A stretch of 64,000 nucleotides of DNA from Deinandra increscens subsp. villosa (lineage: Eukaryota; Streptophyta; Magnoliopsida; Asterales; Asteraceae). The translations under genes were made by a program, and so were the position numbers. The stretch is taken from positions 51,107,980 through 51,171,979 of the forward strand of contig JBCNJP010000025.1 of the NCBI GenBank assembly GCA_039602395.1, read 5' to 3'. Shown here piece by piece: positions 21,601-32,260 of the stretch (the first letter of the stretch is position 1; the number at the start of each line of letters is the position of its first letter). A model generated the notes under the pieces. That model did not search any database. It was given only the letters and a program-made list of their open reading frames with translations, and had not been told where the DNA came from.

Positions 21601-23613
21601 TCTCTTACCCTTAAGGTAATCCTAACCTTGGGAAAGGGAAGAAGAAGATGACTCTTGATGAAGTTCTCCAGGCAGATTATGAGAAGAAGTTCAAGCTAGA
21701 GTACAAGAATGTTGCTACTCGTGAACACAAGGTAGATTGTTATAGAACTGTTTTTATACCTATTCTTGACAGATATGGTGAAGACCTTGATGGCATGAGG
21801 GAATGTGGAAAGGCTTTGGACAGAGAGTTCGATAACAGAATGATTAGCCATGCTGCACAACTCAAACATATTAATGAAATGAAAAGAAGTAGGGAAGGTG
21901 TAGTTATACATGCAAAGGTTTTTGCTGCAGAAAAGATGAAAGCCACAAAGCCTGTGGTCAAGCTCGTGGATGGGCAATAAACTAACCTCCCTACTGATGA
22001 TGTTGAAATGATAAACATTGCATTGGCAAATGAAATACTTGAGAATATGGAACAAGAAAGGATGGACAAAGAAATGGCTATGGCTTTTAAACTTCAGGAT
22101 GACATGGAGCTATATCAAGACAATGTGGTTGTTCTTGACATCATTAAAGAAGCCAAAAGAAGGTCTATTTATCAAAGAATGAAGAAGTTGGATCAGGCTA
22201 AGGATAAGAGGCAACAAAAACTAGCCAGGGAAGTCTGATATTGTAGTAAACAAAGAAAAGGAATAGATAAGGCTTGCTGCCAAATGATGCCAACTGGGAA
22301 CTTCTAATGAAATGGAGAGACATAATCGTAGCCAGAGAATGGACCACCAGTGAAGGCTTAAAATTGTCCTCTGCTAATGATTTATATGGGTTGATGTCCA
22401 TGGTAGTAGAAGAAGATGGTAATCTCAAGTTAATGAAGAGACTTGAAGATGTTAGTGCTGCTCATGAGAAGTTGAAAGAAGAAGAGACTCAAAAGATTAT
22501 ACAGGCTCCATCTAACAAGGCCAGAGGAGGCTAAAGCTCTCAAACGCTACTTCATAGAAATTTGGGGAGAAGATAAGAAGAGTGTGAACCCCTCTTGCTT
22601 AACTACATTGAGAAATAGATACTCTAAGATCAGACACGAGCAATCAAGGATCTATGCAAGAATTGGAGTTCCTCGACCTCCTTGTGCATTCTCAGGTACA
22701 CAATCTTTTTCTCCTAAACCTATGAGTCTAATTGATTCTCTTCTTGGCAACACATCATATGCTCTGCCCTCGACCACTTAAACCTCTATCAATCCAATAG
22801 AGAGAAACCCACCCAGAGCTATTAGATCATAAACTAAAAAGCCACCCACTAAAAAGCCAAAACTGTCCAAACCTATTCCACCCAAGTACAGAGCTGATAA
22901 TTTCACTCCCATTGAACCTCTAACCAAAACAACTTCTCAACCCTATTCAATCCAAAACTTAACTCATCCTATAACACATACACCTTCTTCACCATAATCT
23001 TCAGCACCTGAACCTACAAACCCTGTAAACCCACCAGAAGCCCCAAAAGGTACTTCAAGAAGAAGAAAAACAATGGCAAAGTGAAAAAGAACTCAAGTCA
23101 TATCTTCCAGTTCTGAATCCTCTTCTAATGAGAAGGAATTTGAAGATCTACATTCTGAATGAAGAGAATTCTCTCTTGGAATTTTGATGAAGACTCAAAC
23201 ATATACATGTTCACCACAAGTACAAATGAAGTTCTGAGATTCAACATTGATGAAGCTCTCAGCAACTAATCTGAACTGGAGTTTAGTGATGTGAGAAGCT
23301 TATAACTGGTGATGGTAAACGACTATATGCTCAAGAACAATCCTTGATGTTCAGGATAAGGATGCTCTTTGACAACACAACAAGGGAAACTTTAGCTTCT
23401 GTTCCAATCAGAACAAATTGTCCTGTTACTGGAGTCACAATTGATAGTAATAATGGTCGCCTCTTAGTTCATAGAGCTGATGGGTCATTCACAAGACACA
23501 GAAAGATTGATCCAAATCAATGATATTATGCAGACAAGACAACCATCCTTAAGGTCATGATATCCAACAAACTGTTCAAATACAACAAGGATAGTGGTTC
23601 TGATGAAGAGTAA
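18678..23613 (+). pseudogene. C0 additional ORF (aORF), heavily decayed
   Basis: Starts ATG 18678 (MASKAKKGQSS). The N-terminal domain matches the other aORFs: LLPKTERNSIFHEMIDFLQ, EFWANDSRTKDVDG, then in another frame FNWRYLAHIILACLSTKKSFDEL and NFNFSKM. Long spacers full of stops follow. Better kept pieces are 20834-21547 (237 codons, acidic, with VTSEAEE / LTSGVNITPG repeats), 21648-21980, 22008-22238 and 22274-22534 (charged, coiled-coil like). The reading ends at the TAA 23611-23613 just upstream of the LTR. It was perhaps about 1,500 residues when intact, much longer than F's. Function unknown. Confidence 0.7.
20988..21165 (+). repeat. TTACCTCGG words inside the C0 aORF
   Basis: Three exact copies of TTACCTCGG (near 20986, 21025, 21118) and near copies such as TTACTCCGG, TTTATCTCGG and TTACCTCGA. 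They lie in the open frame and encode repeated (V/L)TSE/LTSG peptides. The same word recurs in the C0 gag and LTR. Confidence 0.85.
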
Positions 23614-23722
23614 GTGAAAAATGGTTCTTGATGAAGACTGCAAATTTTTGAAGATTTTGAAGTCATCTATATATTTATTAAGTCATTTTCAGAAGATTTT
23701 GGAAGCATCATCTTGGAGGGAG

Positions 23723-24353
23723 ACTAAAGGAATTATTTCTCCTAGGTATGATTTTATCTCGGCTAGTTAAAGTTAACTCGGAAGGCTTAGAAGACCTGAG
23801 GTAACTAGTTATCTCGGACGAGCAAACTATCCGAAGTAACTTAAGTTACCTTGGGAAGCAACTTTATCTTGAAATAATACTTTACCCCAAGCAGTGGATG
23901 TGCCCGAGATAACTCAAGTTACCTCGATAAGGCGAGTTATCTCAAACACTTGACTTATCCACTTGACTTCTCCACTTGGCCTGACATGTCTGCTTTTCTT
24001 CAGAGACACAAGCTGCTCTACTCTTAGCCTATCAGAAGCCGTCATTTTATCTTCTAGACTAGTTTATTATTAGTCTAGTTCATGTATCTCGATTCGATGG
24101 TCCAGATGATCGTTAGAGAAATCAAGGGCTCTCCTTGATTTCTTAGGTATTATATATAGTTACTTGTACTCTGTAATTTCGTTCTTTGGTTCATGTATGC
24201 TTTTCGAATTAACAAGAAATAATATAGTGCCCAGTATTATTCATATCTGTGTTTACTTGTTTTATATTTGATCTCCATCTTACTAACAAAAACAGAGCAA
24301 TTGGTTTGTTTCCGCCTTGTTAAGCCTTAAGTAAATTCTTGTAATTGGTTAAA
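23723..24353 (+). repeat. 3' LTR of C0, 3' end missing
   Basis: Preceded by a polypurine tract TTGGAGGGAGA. The LTR starts CTAAAGGAATTATT, comparable to TGTAAGGAATATT in E. The first 230 bp are filled with CTCGG / GAGGTAAC / TTACCTCG words. The rest is homologous to the LTRs at 6059 and 53619 (ATGATCGTTAGAGAAATCAAGGG, TATA-like TATTATATATAG near 24150). It stops at 24353 where a TGTCACACCCCC repeat begins, so the CTACA end is lost. Confidence 0.75.
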
Positions 24354-25544
24354 TGTCACACCCCCAAAAATCTAATGCGTGATAACGCGCCACAGGGAGC
24401 ATGACAAACCAGGTTCGAACACATTAGCCATACGAACAGTTCTATATCTAGTTTAGAAGTCAAATCAAAGTAAATGCGTTTAAATATGCGGAAGCGTAAA
24501 CGAAAAAAGTTGCAGTAAATGTTTAAGCGCAAAAACATGCGCAAACCAAAAGATGATTAATTTGAAAAGTTTTAAAGTCTAATATGCATGCATGATAACC
24601 ATATCCAAAAGGGCATCCTAGCGTGTGACAAGCAATCCAGTTTAGCGACCTGAGAAATAACATGCTAAAGTGTCAACACAAAGGTTGGTGAGTTCACAGG
24701 TTTAATCAATTCATCAGTTCAAGTTCAATTTAATTTCAGTTCAAGATCAAGATAAAACATATACAATAGCTAGCTAGGATATTTTGAAGAATCTAGGCAC
24801 GTTCATAGTTACTGAAGTTCGACCGTTAAGTTTTCCCTCGTTAAGACTAAGGACCATTATAACACCCGTTCGATATCCAATCGATTCGCCGCGAGTGATT
24901 CGGGTGGGGATTGTCAGACCTAGTAGTACTACTCAATAACTTCCCGCTAAATACAATTACTAACAGTAACTTTCAAGTGAGGAGTTTTCATAATCGTGTG
25001 CTCGAGGACTCAGGTGATATGATTATCAAAACAGTTAAAGTTCATGCATGTTAATATTCCCCAACATGATTGAAAATAGTAAAATAGGACCGTGAAACTC
25101 ACCTTAGGTTGCACAGCAAAGTTCCAGATAAACAATCAAGTAGCAAGAACGGGTCTTGCGAAAGCAATCAACCACCTAACGAGCATATAAGTATAAGTGT
25201 GTGTTCAAGCAAAACGGCTAAGTCTAACGTAAACAAAAGAAAAAAAACGAATGATCGTGAAGTCTGAAACAAGTCGAGGATGGCACGTGTTCCAAGTCTA
25301 AGCGATTATCAAAATAACGCGAGAAAATACAATATATAACAATATTATATATTTTCTAAGTTCAAAGATTTCAAAAACAAATATATATAATATATATATT
25401 TTAAACTAAACGTACAACTGTACAAGTGATGTTAATAATGAATCTGCGAGAACAATATATATGCATATGTTAAAAGTTCTCATAAAATATCTTATCGTTT
25501 CAATAGAATCCAACGATATAAGTCTATATATTAATCTACTCAAA

Positions 25545-25592
25545 TATATATATATATATAATATATATATATAATATAATATATATATATAT
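25545..25592. repeat. AT-rich microsatellite
   Basis: Interrupted (TA)n, largely self-complementary. A similar shorter tract lies at 25381-25402. Confidence 0.9.
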
Positions 25593-25823
25593 TAACCTTT
25601 TTATGTAAATCCAAAATTGTATATCAATACATATATAGATGTTAGAATTATATTTTAATTTAAATGACAAGTTAGCCATGTTTGCAATTCAAAAAATGAT
25701 TTATAAGATTCAAGGTCCAAATATATTTTTACGGGCTTAGGATACGATAAGGACAACTTGGGTACAACATCTAGTTGTCAAATGTTCAAAAGGATGCAAA
25801 ATATAAAAAAATACAGAAAACAT

Positions 25824-25890
25824 GGAGGTCACTGGGTTCAAACCCGTGACCTCTATGTTATAGCACAGCAACCAAACCACCCGCCCAGCA
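25824..25890 (-). other. tRNA-like segment 1
   Basis: On the minus strand the order is a D-arm/A-box-like TGGTTTGGTTGCTG, an anticodon-arm-like stretch, then a T-arm/B-box-like GGGTTTGAACCC flanked by complementary GAGGTCAC / GTGACCTC. The cloverleaf is not complete (no clear acceptor stem or CCA). It could be a decayed tRNA or the head of a SINE. Confidence 0.35.
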
Positions 25891-25982
25891 GCCTGTTTGT
25901 GTCCAGGATCCGATCAGAATTGTTTTATGTAAAGGCGTGGACCAGAAATGAGTTTGAGGAAAAAATAAAGGATTAAAAAGGG

Positions 25983-26052
25983 TGAGACCGAGACTCGAAC
26001 TCCCGTCCCTCGCATACCAGTCCAGCGACCAAAGCTTCCGTGCCAAACTGGC
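25983..26052 (-). other. tRNA-like segment 2
   Basis: On the minus strand: GAAGCTTTGGTCGCTGG (A-box-like), TGGTATGCGAGGGACGGG, then GAGTTCGAGTCTCGG (B-box-like). It lies about 100 bp from segment 1 in the same orientation. I cannot assign an isotype. Confidence 0.35.
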
Positions 26053-27017
26053 GTCTAGTAACAACCCGACTTTTATTTTATTTACTAAGTAACCGTTGTG
26101 TGTCATCTTCTACCTCAAGAACCCTAATGTTGCCGGATATATTTTCCGGCGACCGGAAAATCACGAAACATAAAAGTAACTCAGAAAAATGTGCGAAAAT
26201 CAAAGGGAATCAATTACCATCAAAGTGTAGATGCGAGATTACGAGTTTTAGTCACCGAAAACGCATCCCAAAGTTCAGACAATCACGCCGCATTTTCTCC
26301 GATTCGAAAATTAATGACTCTTGTTTGATCAGTGACGAAGGGCGATCTCAGTGGTGGTTGAGTGGAGGTCGATGGTGTAGTGGTTGGTTGGAATTTCGTA
26401 GTTTACGGGGGCGTTTTGGTGGGTCTTGGTTCGCGACAGCAGGGAGAGAACGAGAGATATTGTGACGGTTTCGTGAGTGTTCCTCAAATGATATGGCATG
26501 ATATTTAGGTCGATTGAAATGACACAATAGAAACGGTCGAAACCATGATTGCCAGAATTTATGATCGGAGTAATGATGGTCGTGAAACAGTCCCTGGTTT
26601 AAATAATGTCGTAAATGACATTAAATCTACTTTGGTTGATTGACAGAACCAGTCCCTCAATATTTTACAATACAGAAAATGAGTTTGGTTAATTACAAAA
26701 ATAACCCCACAAGGTTCTGTAGAAGAAAAGAGGTTTCGAAAATGGCAGAAAGGGTCCCTCACAGTTTATAAAATGTTTACGCAAGGTTAACGGGGTTAAA
26801 GGAGAATATTCTCAATGACGAAATATGTGAGGAACATAAAAGTATATATCATATAGCGTTTATAAGAAAACTAAAATTCCGTTTTGCTAAAATAATCATG
26901 AATATAACTCCATAATTATTTATCTAAAATCACATAAAAAATTACTTATATACTTAAGTCACATAACTCTATGATTAATAACTTGTAATTAAAATCTTTT
27001 AATTACTCAAAATCATA

Positions 27018-27026
27018 AATATCATA

Positions 27027-27063
<37 letters not shown>
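27018..27063. repeat. (TA)n microsatellite at the CACTA border
   Basis: A run of TA units directly left of the CACTA terminus, the likely insertion target. Confidence 0.9.
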
Positions 27064-27066
<3 letters not shown>

Positions 27067-27749
27067 TAGTACAAATATGACATACGGTCACACTTTTCAC
27101 GTTTCGGCTCTGTGACACTTTCGATTAAAAGTGTGACCGTAGGTCTTTTTTAATTTCCAGACATGTTTCGGTGACATTTTAGATCGTTTTGTTTGACCAT
27201 TGCAAGCCCCATCAGTTCATATGGTCACACTTTTACATTACATGTGTGATAATTACGAGTCACATTTCGAACAATGTGACGAAAATGTCACCATTAGCGA
27301 CATTTTATTCTGATAATATGTAGGAGTGACTACAAATACGTATTTGGTCACATGAAGCAATTGTTTATGCAATTAAATGTGGCTAAATGTAATATATATT
27401 GACACGTTAATTTTGAGTGTGACTGTTGTTTAAACATATTTTGGTCAAAATAGTTACTGGTGTGACTGTAAGTTATGTTTATGGTCTCGTTTCCAATTTG
27501 GACGTGTGACTAAAGATAAATCATCGTCACAATAAATGGGCAAACATGTGACTATAAGTATCTTATGGTCATATTTTTTATTTTCTTACATGTGTCTCAA
27601 AATTAAAAGTAAGAAATTATATGCTAGTCTAAATTTTATATGGTCACAATTTTAGTTTTGAACGTGTGACTAAAGATTATTCATGGTCATGGTAAATGGG
27701 AATATATGTGACTATAAGTAGAATTTGGTCACATTTCATTTTATGACTG
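27064..27749. mobile_element. One end of a CACTA (En/Spm-like) DNA transposon
   Basis: Starts with the terminal motif CACTAGTACAAA. It is followed by 650 bp of subterminal repeats in both orientations: GTGTGACCGTA, TGTGACTATAAGTA, ATGGTCACA and similar, about one every 25-40 bp. This is the usual CACTA terminal layout, where transposase binds the subterminal repeats. No transposase text is seen. The element runs into the N gap and its other end is not in the window. Confidence 0.85.
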
Positions 27750-28249
27750 NNNNNNNNNNNNNNNNNNNNNNNNNNNNNNNNNNNNNNNNNNNNNNNNNNN
27801 NNNNNNNNNNNNNNNNNNNNNNNNNNNNNNNNNNNNNNNNNNNNNNNNNNNNNNNNNNNNNNNNNNNNNNNNNNNNNNNNNNNNNNNNNNNNNNNNNNNN
27901 NNNNNNNNNNNNNNNNNNNNNNNNNNNNNNNNNNNNNNNNNNNNNNNNNNNNNNNNNNNNNNNNNNNNNNNNNNNNNNNNNNNNNNNNNNNNNNNNNNNN
28001 NNNNNNNNNNNNNNNNNNNNNNNNNNNNNNNNNNNNNNNNNNNNNNNNNNNNNNNNNNNNNNNNNNNNNNNNNNNNNNNNNNNNNNNNNNNNNNNNNNNN
28101 NNNNNNNNNNNNNNNNNNNNNNNNNNNNNNNNNNNNNNNNNNNNNNNNNNNNNNNNNNNNNNNNNNNNNNNNNNNNNNNNNNNNNNNNNNNNNNNNNNNN
28201 NNNNNNNNNNNNNNNNNNNNNNNNNNNNNNNNNNNNNNNNNNNNNNNNN
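27750..28249. other. Assembly gap of exactly 500 N
   Basis: A placeholder join. Sequence on the two sides does not match: CACTA subterminal repeats on the left, gypsy gag on the right. The nesting pattern suggests that the contigs on its two sides are in the wrong order. Confidence 0.99.
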
Positions 28250-28797
28250 GCATTAAGATTAGAGGTTCCGAGGATGTTACCAGCATCCCGGGTAGCGGTG
28301 CCCCCAAAATTCGTGATAGATTCCCTGAATGTAGACATCTTGGGTCTGTCATCCAGGGTAGTGGAAGCAGTAGCAAATGTAGGTCTTGGATCTAAGAATT
28401 GGAGGTCATCTGCTAGGCTAGACCCATTCCTAGGACTGTCGAATTGTAGCCTCCTAGCCTGAACAGGAGACGCGGGTGTATGATCCACCCTATTAATCTC
28501 CTATCTCAACCTAGCCATTTCTCCAAGCACATCCTGGTTCACCTTCTGCTGTTGCTCCATGTATTGCTGCATCTTTGCAAACATGGTGAGGAATTCATCA
28601 TTGGAGATGATTACTGGGATTTCTCCACCACGTCCTGATCCCGTGACGTCCTGGTTGACTGATTGACTGGTGCTACAGTTTACGGTACTCATTGTTGATG
28701 TGCTAAACCATGGCGGTGGAGGAGAAAGGACAATGCTAGCTACAAAAGAGGTGCTCACAGGGGTAGATGCATTTGAGCAACTCGGTTGTGTTGCCAT
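28250..28797 (-). pseudogene. Start of a Tat/Ogre-type Ty3/gypsy gag
   Basis: ATG at 28797 (MATQPSCSNAS), Ser/Thr/Pro-rich start, then a short helical FLTMFAKMQQYMEQQQKVNQ, one in-frame TAG at 28501-28503, and continuation in the same frame (NRVDHTPASPVQARRLQF) to the N gap. The conserved Gag core would lie beyond the gap. Assignment rests on the primer site at 28874 and the layout, not on a domain match. Confidence 0.65.
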
Positions 28798-28873
28798 TTT
28801 TTGATAATTATGTTGTAAAAATCAAGTTCAAAATGAATCTAATAAAAGTTTGGAAAAAAGATTGACACCAATT

Positions 28874-28891
28874 GCCCCACGGTGGGCGCCA
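28874..28891 (-). other. Primer-binding site of the Tat-type gypsy element
   Basis: The minus strand reads TGGCGCCCACCGTGGGGC, the primer site common to plant Tat-clade elements. It lies 77 bp upstream of the gag ATG and three bases from the LTR. Confidence 0.85.
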
Positions 28892-28894
28892 AAT

Positions 28895-29598
28895 TGTTTT
28901 GGCTAAAAATTACAAGACTTAATTTAGTAACCAAATTAGTATGTGAGGTTAGGTGCCTTGAAATCTAAGTTTATGAAATCAAGTTTACCAGTTAAAATTC
29001 TTGGTCTGAATGAAAGAAATGGAAACACAAACGTTAACTTCTTTGGATGCAACTAAGAACAGCAAGATTTTTGAGGGGAAAAAGCCCTTAACCCTTGGAT
29101 GTCTCCAAGATCCGCCGGCATAAATTACCCCTTGGCAATGATAACACATGTTGTCTATCTATTCTAATGAAAAATAATTCGAGTATAAGTGTTTGCGGCT
29201 TGTTTGCTAAGTGGTAGTGTGAGTACAGGTGATCGAGAGTAAAAAAATCAAGTCCTATGCCACATTTAAATACATAAGAAATTTAACTAACATCCCGAGA
29301 TTCCAGGGATCCTCTTTCCAATGGCTTGCGATTGTTATTGACCGAGTTTAACGGAGGGTCTTCTTCTTCACGTTTATACCAGACCTTGACCGAGTCCATA
29401 TGACCGCTATCCACACGTTCATACCTGACTCGATCAACACAAAGTCAAGAAAACGTTAGTAAGGATGCCTCAGCATGATGGGTATCCGTGCATGCTAGGA
29501 TCAGTTAGTATAAACAAATAGTCCCTGGATGCATGACATCCTGGGATATCAATCACTTAAGGGTACCGAGAATATAATTTGAAATCCAGGGCATAACA
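28895..29598 (-). repeat. 5' LTR of the Tat-type gypsy element
   Basis: 704 bp with ends TGTT...AACA (minus strand: TGTTATGCCC ... CAAAACA). CATCCTGG / CCAGGGAT motifs recur in it and in the gag. It is inserted in the C0 gag, which resumes at 29599-29601. Confidence 0.75.
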
Positions 29599-30623
29599 GA
29601 GGGTTCACTAGATTAGATCTAGAGTACTTTGGTGCTGATGACCTTGAAGAAATGGACATTAACACTCAGCTGGCAATGATCTCCATTAGAGCTCAAATAT
29701 TCTACAATAGACCTGGTAGAAAGTATAATGGAGATCGATGTGCTCAAATTGGTTTTGACAAAAGTAAAGTTAAGTTCTACAACTGTCACCAACCTGGACA
29801 CTTTTCCAGGGAGTGCAAGCAACCCAGAAAGGAGAATACGAACCATGATGGAGGAAACAAATAATAAAGACCTCATAATGCATACACAAAGCCACAAAGT
29901 TCAAATGCATCTAATGAAGGTCCATCTACTCCTACACCTGGTTCCAACACCCAAAACCTTGCAACTGCTGTTGTTGCCAACCAAACTGGTTGTGTTAATT
30001 GGGAAGAAATTATGCAAGAATTTTCTCCCATCAACCGTGCTTTGATGGTAAAAGAAGTCTCTTCATTTTCTGCTGATAACTCAACATTCAAATCTGCTGA
30101 TAGTACCTCTCCAAGCACTGAGGTAAATACCAATGTTCCCACTGATGTTCTTTCTCTTCTTTGCAAACCTGCATGTGCAGAACAAATTGAAAATTATATA
30201 AAGCATAATTTGGAACTTACTACGGAAATGGCCAGTCTTAAAGAAATAAAAGAGTACTCTAGAAAGCCTGACATTGCTTATAACAAAAAGTTTGAGGAAC
30301 TAATCAACAATATTAGTGTTCTAAAACATGATAAATCCAATCTTTTTATTCAAATTAAGGACCTACTTTCTAAATTAGAATTTTTAAATAAAGAGTGCGA
30401 GGATGTGAGATCTGAACTGAGTATCAATGAAATAAAACTTTCGGATACTATTGCTGACTGTGAGGAACTCCAAGCCAGTAATGAAAAACATCTTAAGCTG
30501 TGGCAAAATCACAAAGCAAAGGGAAATAAAAGTAATAATGGGATTAGGTATAAGAAAGTCAGTTATCCTGACTCTTATACTGGGTGTGTTGATAAAGTTA
30601 AAAATGAAGAATCATCAGTTTAA
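29599..30623 (+). pseudogene. C0 Gag, middle part
   Basis: Resumes inside Gag as LDLEYFGADDLEEMDI, aligned with LECIGADDLEEMDI of element E. Then comes a zinc knuckle with one Cys lost (FYNCHQPGHFSREC, expected CYNC), a frameshift near 29865, and 204 codons of charged coiled-coil text (30012-30623) ending at a TAA. The N-terminal Gag must lie left of the gypsy insertion. The stop is followed by the Athila-2 insertion, and the same frame continues at 48090. Confidence 0.85.
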
Positions 30624-30628
30624 CTCAC

Positions 30629-32260
30629 TAATGTGTTCGTAAGTGCACTAAAGTTACTAACTACACTTAGACCTAATCCAAGACCTACACACACCTAATT
30701 TCTCCAAAAATTTTAAACTTAACCGAACCCTAAAGGCAAGTGTACCTGTCGGATTGCAGAATACCTAAGGAAGACCGGATATCAAACCTAAGGAAACTAC
30801 GAAGCTAGACTCTAACCTAGGACTTAAGAATAGAAATTTGAGTGAATTTGGGTTTTTAGAGTTGAATAACTGAATTAACTAACAAGTTTAACTAACAACC
30901 AGAATGCAAGGAAACCTTAAGACGAACTCAAGAACAGAGAAAGATACCACTTAGACCCGGAATCCTAATCAATACTAACGATTTCACTCGGTTATGACTA
31001 TTCTGATGGGGGCTAGTTCACCTTTAAAAGTTCTTCCTAGCATATAATTTTAATGCTCGAATAGGAGTTCACCTTGTGGGTACATCCGACCTCAGCTAGA
31101 CCTAACCACCCTCGAAACAAATCTAAGGCACCTCAAGCTAGGAGGAGCTACCACTAATTACTATGATTAACAATGATTAGAAAGTTAACAAACTTCCTAG
31201 GGCATCCCTCTCACGAGCCAATGTTATCCTATTCCACTAACTGACCCGACTTCCCAACCTAACTATCACCTCTCGACTTGTCTAATTAGGGCAGCATATT
31301 GCAATCAGATAAACAATTATTAATCAATGCAATAGTTCAAGACGTCTCCTAAACTACTATATCTCCACTAACCCTAAAGCTAGCGACTTTAGACACTTTA
31401 CCTAGACCGAAATTCGAAGACAAAAAGCACATTAATTAGCAATCATAAATCTGATCAACAATACACATATGCATACATTCATAGAAACAATTGAATTTAA
31501 TAGAATTGCACATCAATCAAATAGTCACAAACCGAATAAAATCATCAATAACAAAAATTCATCACAATGAGTCTAGGTGGTACTAAAAATCTAGCCAACA
31601 ACCATAGTCAAGTTAGAAAACATAATAAAGATTGAGTCTCTGACAGTAGCCATAATGAAAACTAGAGTTTTAAAGAAAAAGAAAGACAATCAGAAGAACC
31701 GGATGTGAATTTGATGATGAATACTCGATCCCCCGATGATTCCTTGTGACCCCAGCTCTTCTCTGCCTTCAAAACTTGTCCCAAAATCGCCTCTAGACGT
31801 CTCGAAGTCGAATCCTCTCGAATAAAACCGTAAAAATCGATTTTATACTAAGATTGCTTCTTTTGAGGGTTTTGAACCTCCAGGCGTATCGCGCACAACA
31901 GACTTTCCCCAGGCGATATGCCTGGGGCGCGCATACAATAAATTAGTCGAGCCCTCAGCCGCCTTTGACTTCTTTGACCCCCTTCAGCTCGCGTACATCC
32001 TAACAATTTCCACCCAGTAGGCGATATGCCAACTGGTTCATTTTCAGCCCTTCATTCTTTTCTTTTCTTGTATAAACTTCTCTTCAATTCTTTTGGCCTC
32101 AGGAGTTCACCAATTACCTGGAAAATACATAAAACTCACAAATAAATACTCAAACACACACTATAACTAAAAACACATAAAATGACTCAAGTTGGACCCA
32201 AAACTGACTCGATTACTATACGATTTACATGGAAATATAGGATGTGTTTGTAACACATCA
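30629..32260 (-). repeat. Athila-2 3' LTR
   Basis: 1632 bp. The minus-strand start is TGATGTGTTACAAACAC (right end) and the left end is TAATGTGTT, so the inverted ends match with one change. CTCAC (30624-30628) and CTCAA (48090-48094) are the target duplication with one difference. GCGTATCGC / GGCGATATGCC words lie near 31884-31990. No ORF. Confidence 0.88.

Larger units (their letters stand above)
24354..27063. other. Unclassified repeat region starting TGTCACACCCCC
   Basis: Begins abruptly inside the C0 LTR with TGTCACACCCCC, which looks like a transposon or LTR terminus, but I find no matching end. No coding text holds up; the longest frame (26040-26465, 141 codons) has no recognisable domain. 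It contains AT microsatellites, two tRNA-like segments (listed) and a CGGCGACCGG motif near 26149. It ends in a (TA)n run where the CACTA element begins. Confidence 0.5.

Noticed and set aside
25834..25845. Intact tRNA gene
   Set aside because: Only B-box-like and A-box-like parts fit; no acceptor stem or clear anticodon loop.
26040..26465. 141-codon + strand frame
   Set aside because: No recognisable domain, no supporting codon pattern, inside an unclassified repeat.
27725..28488. Frames spanning the second gap on both strands
   Set aside because: They exist only because N codons hold no stops.
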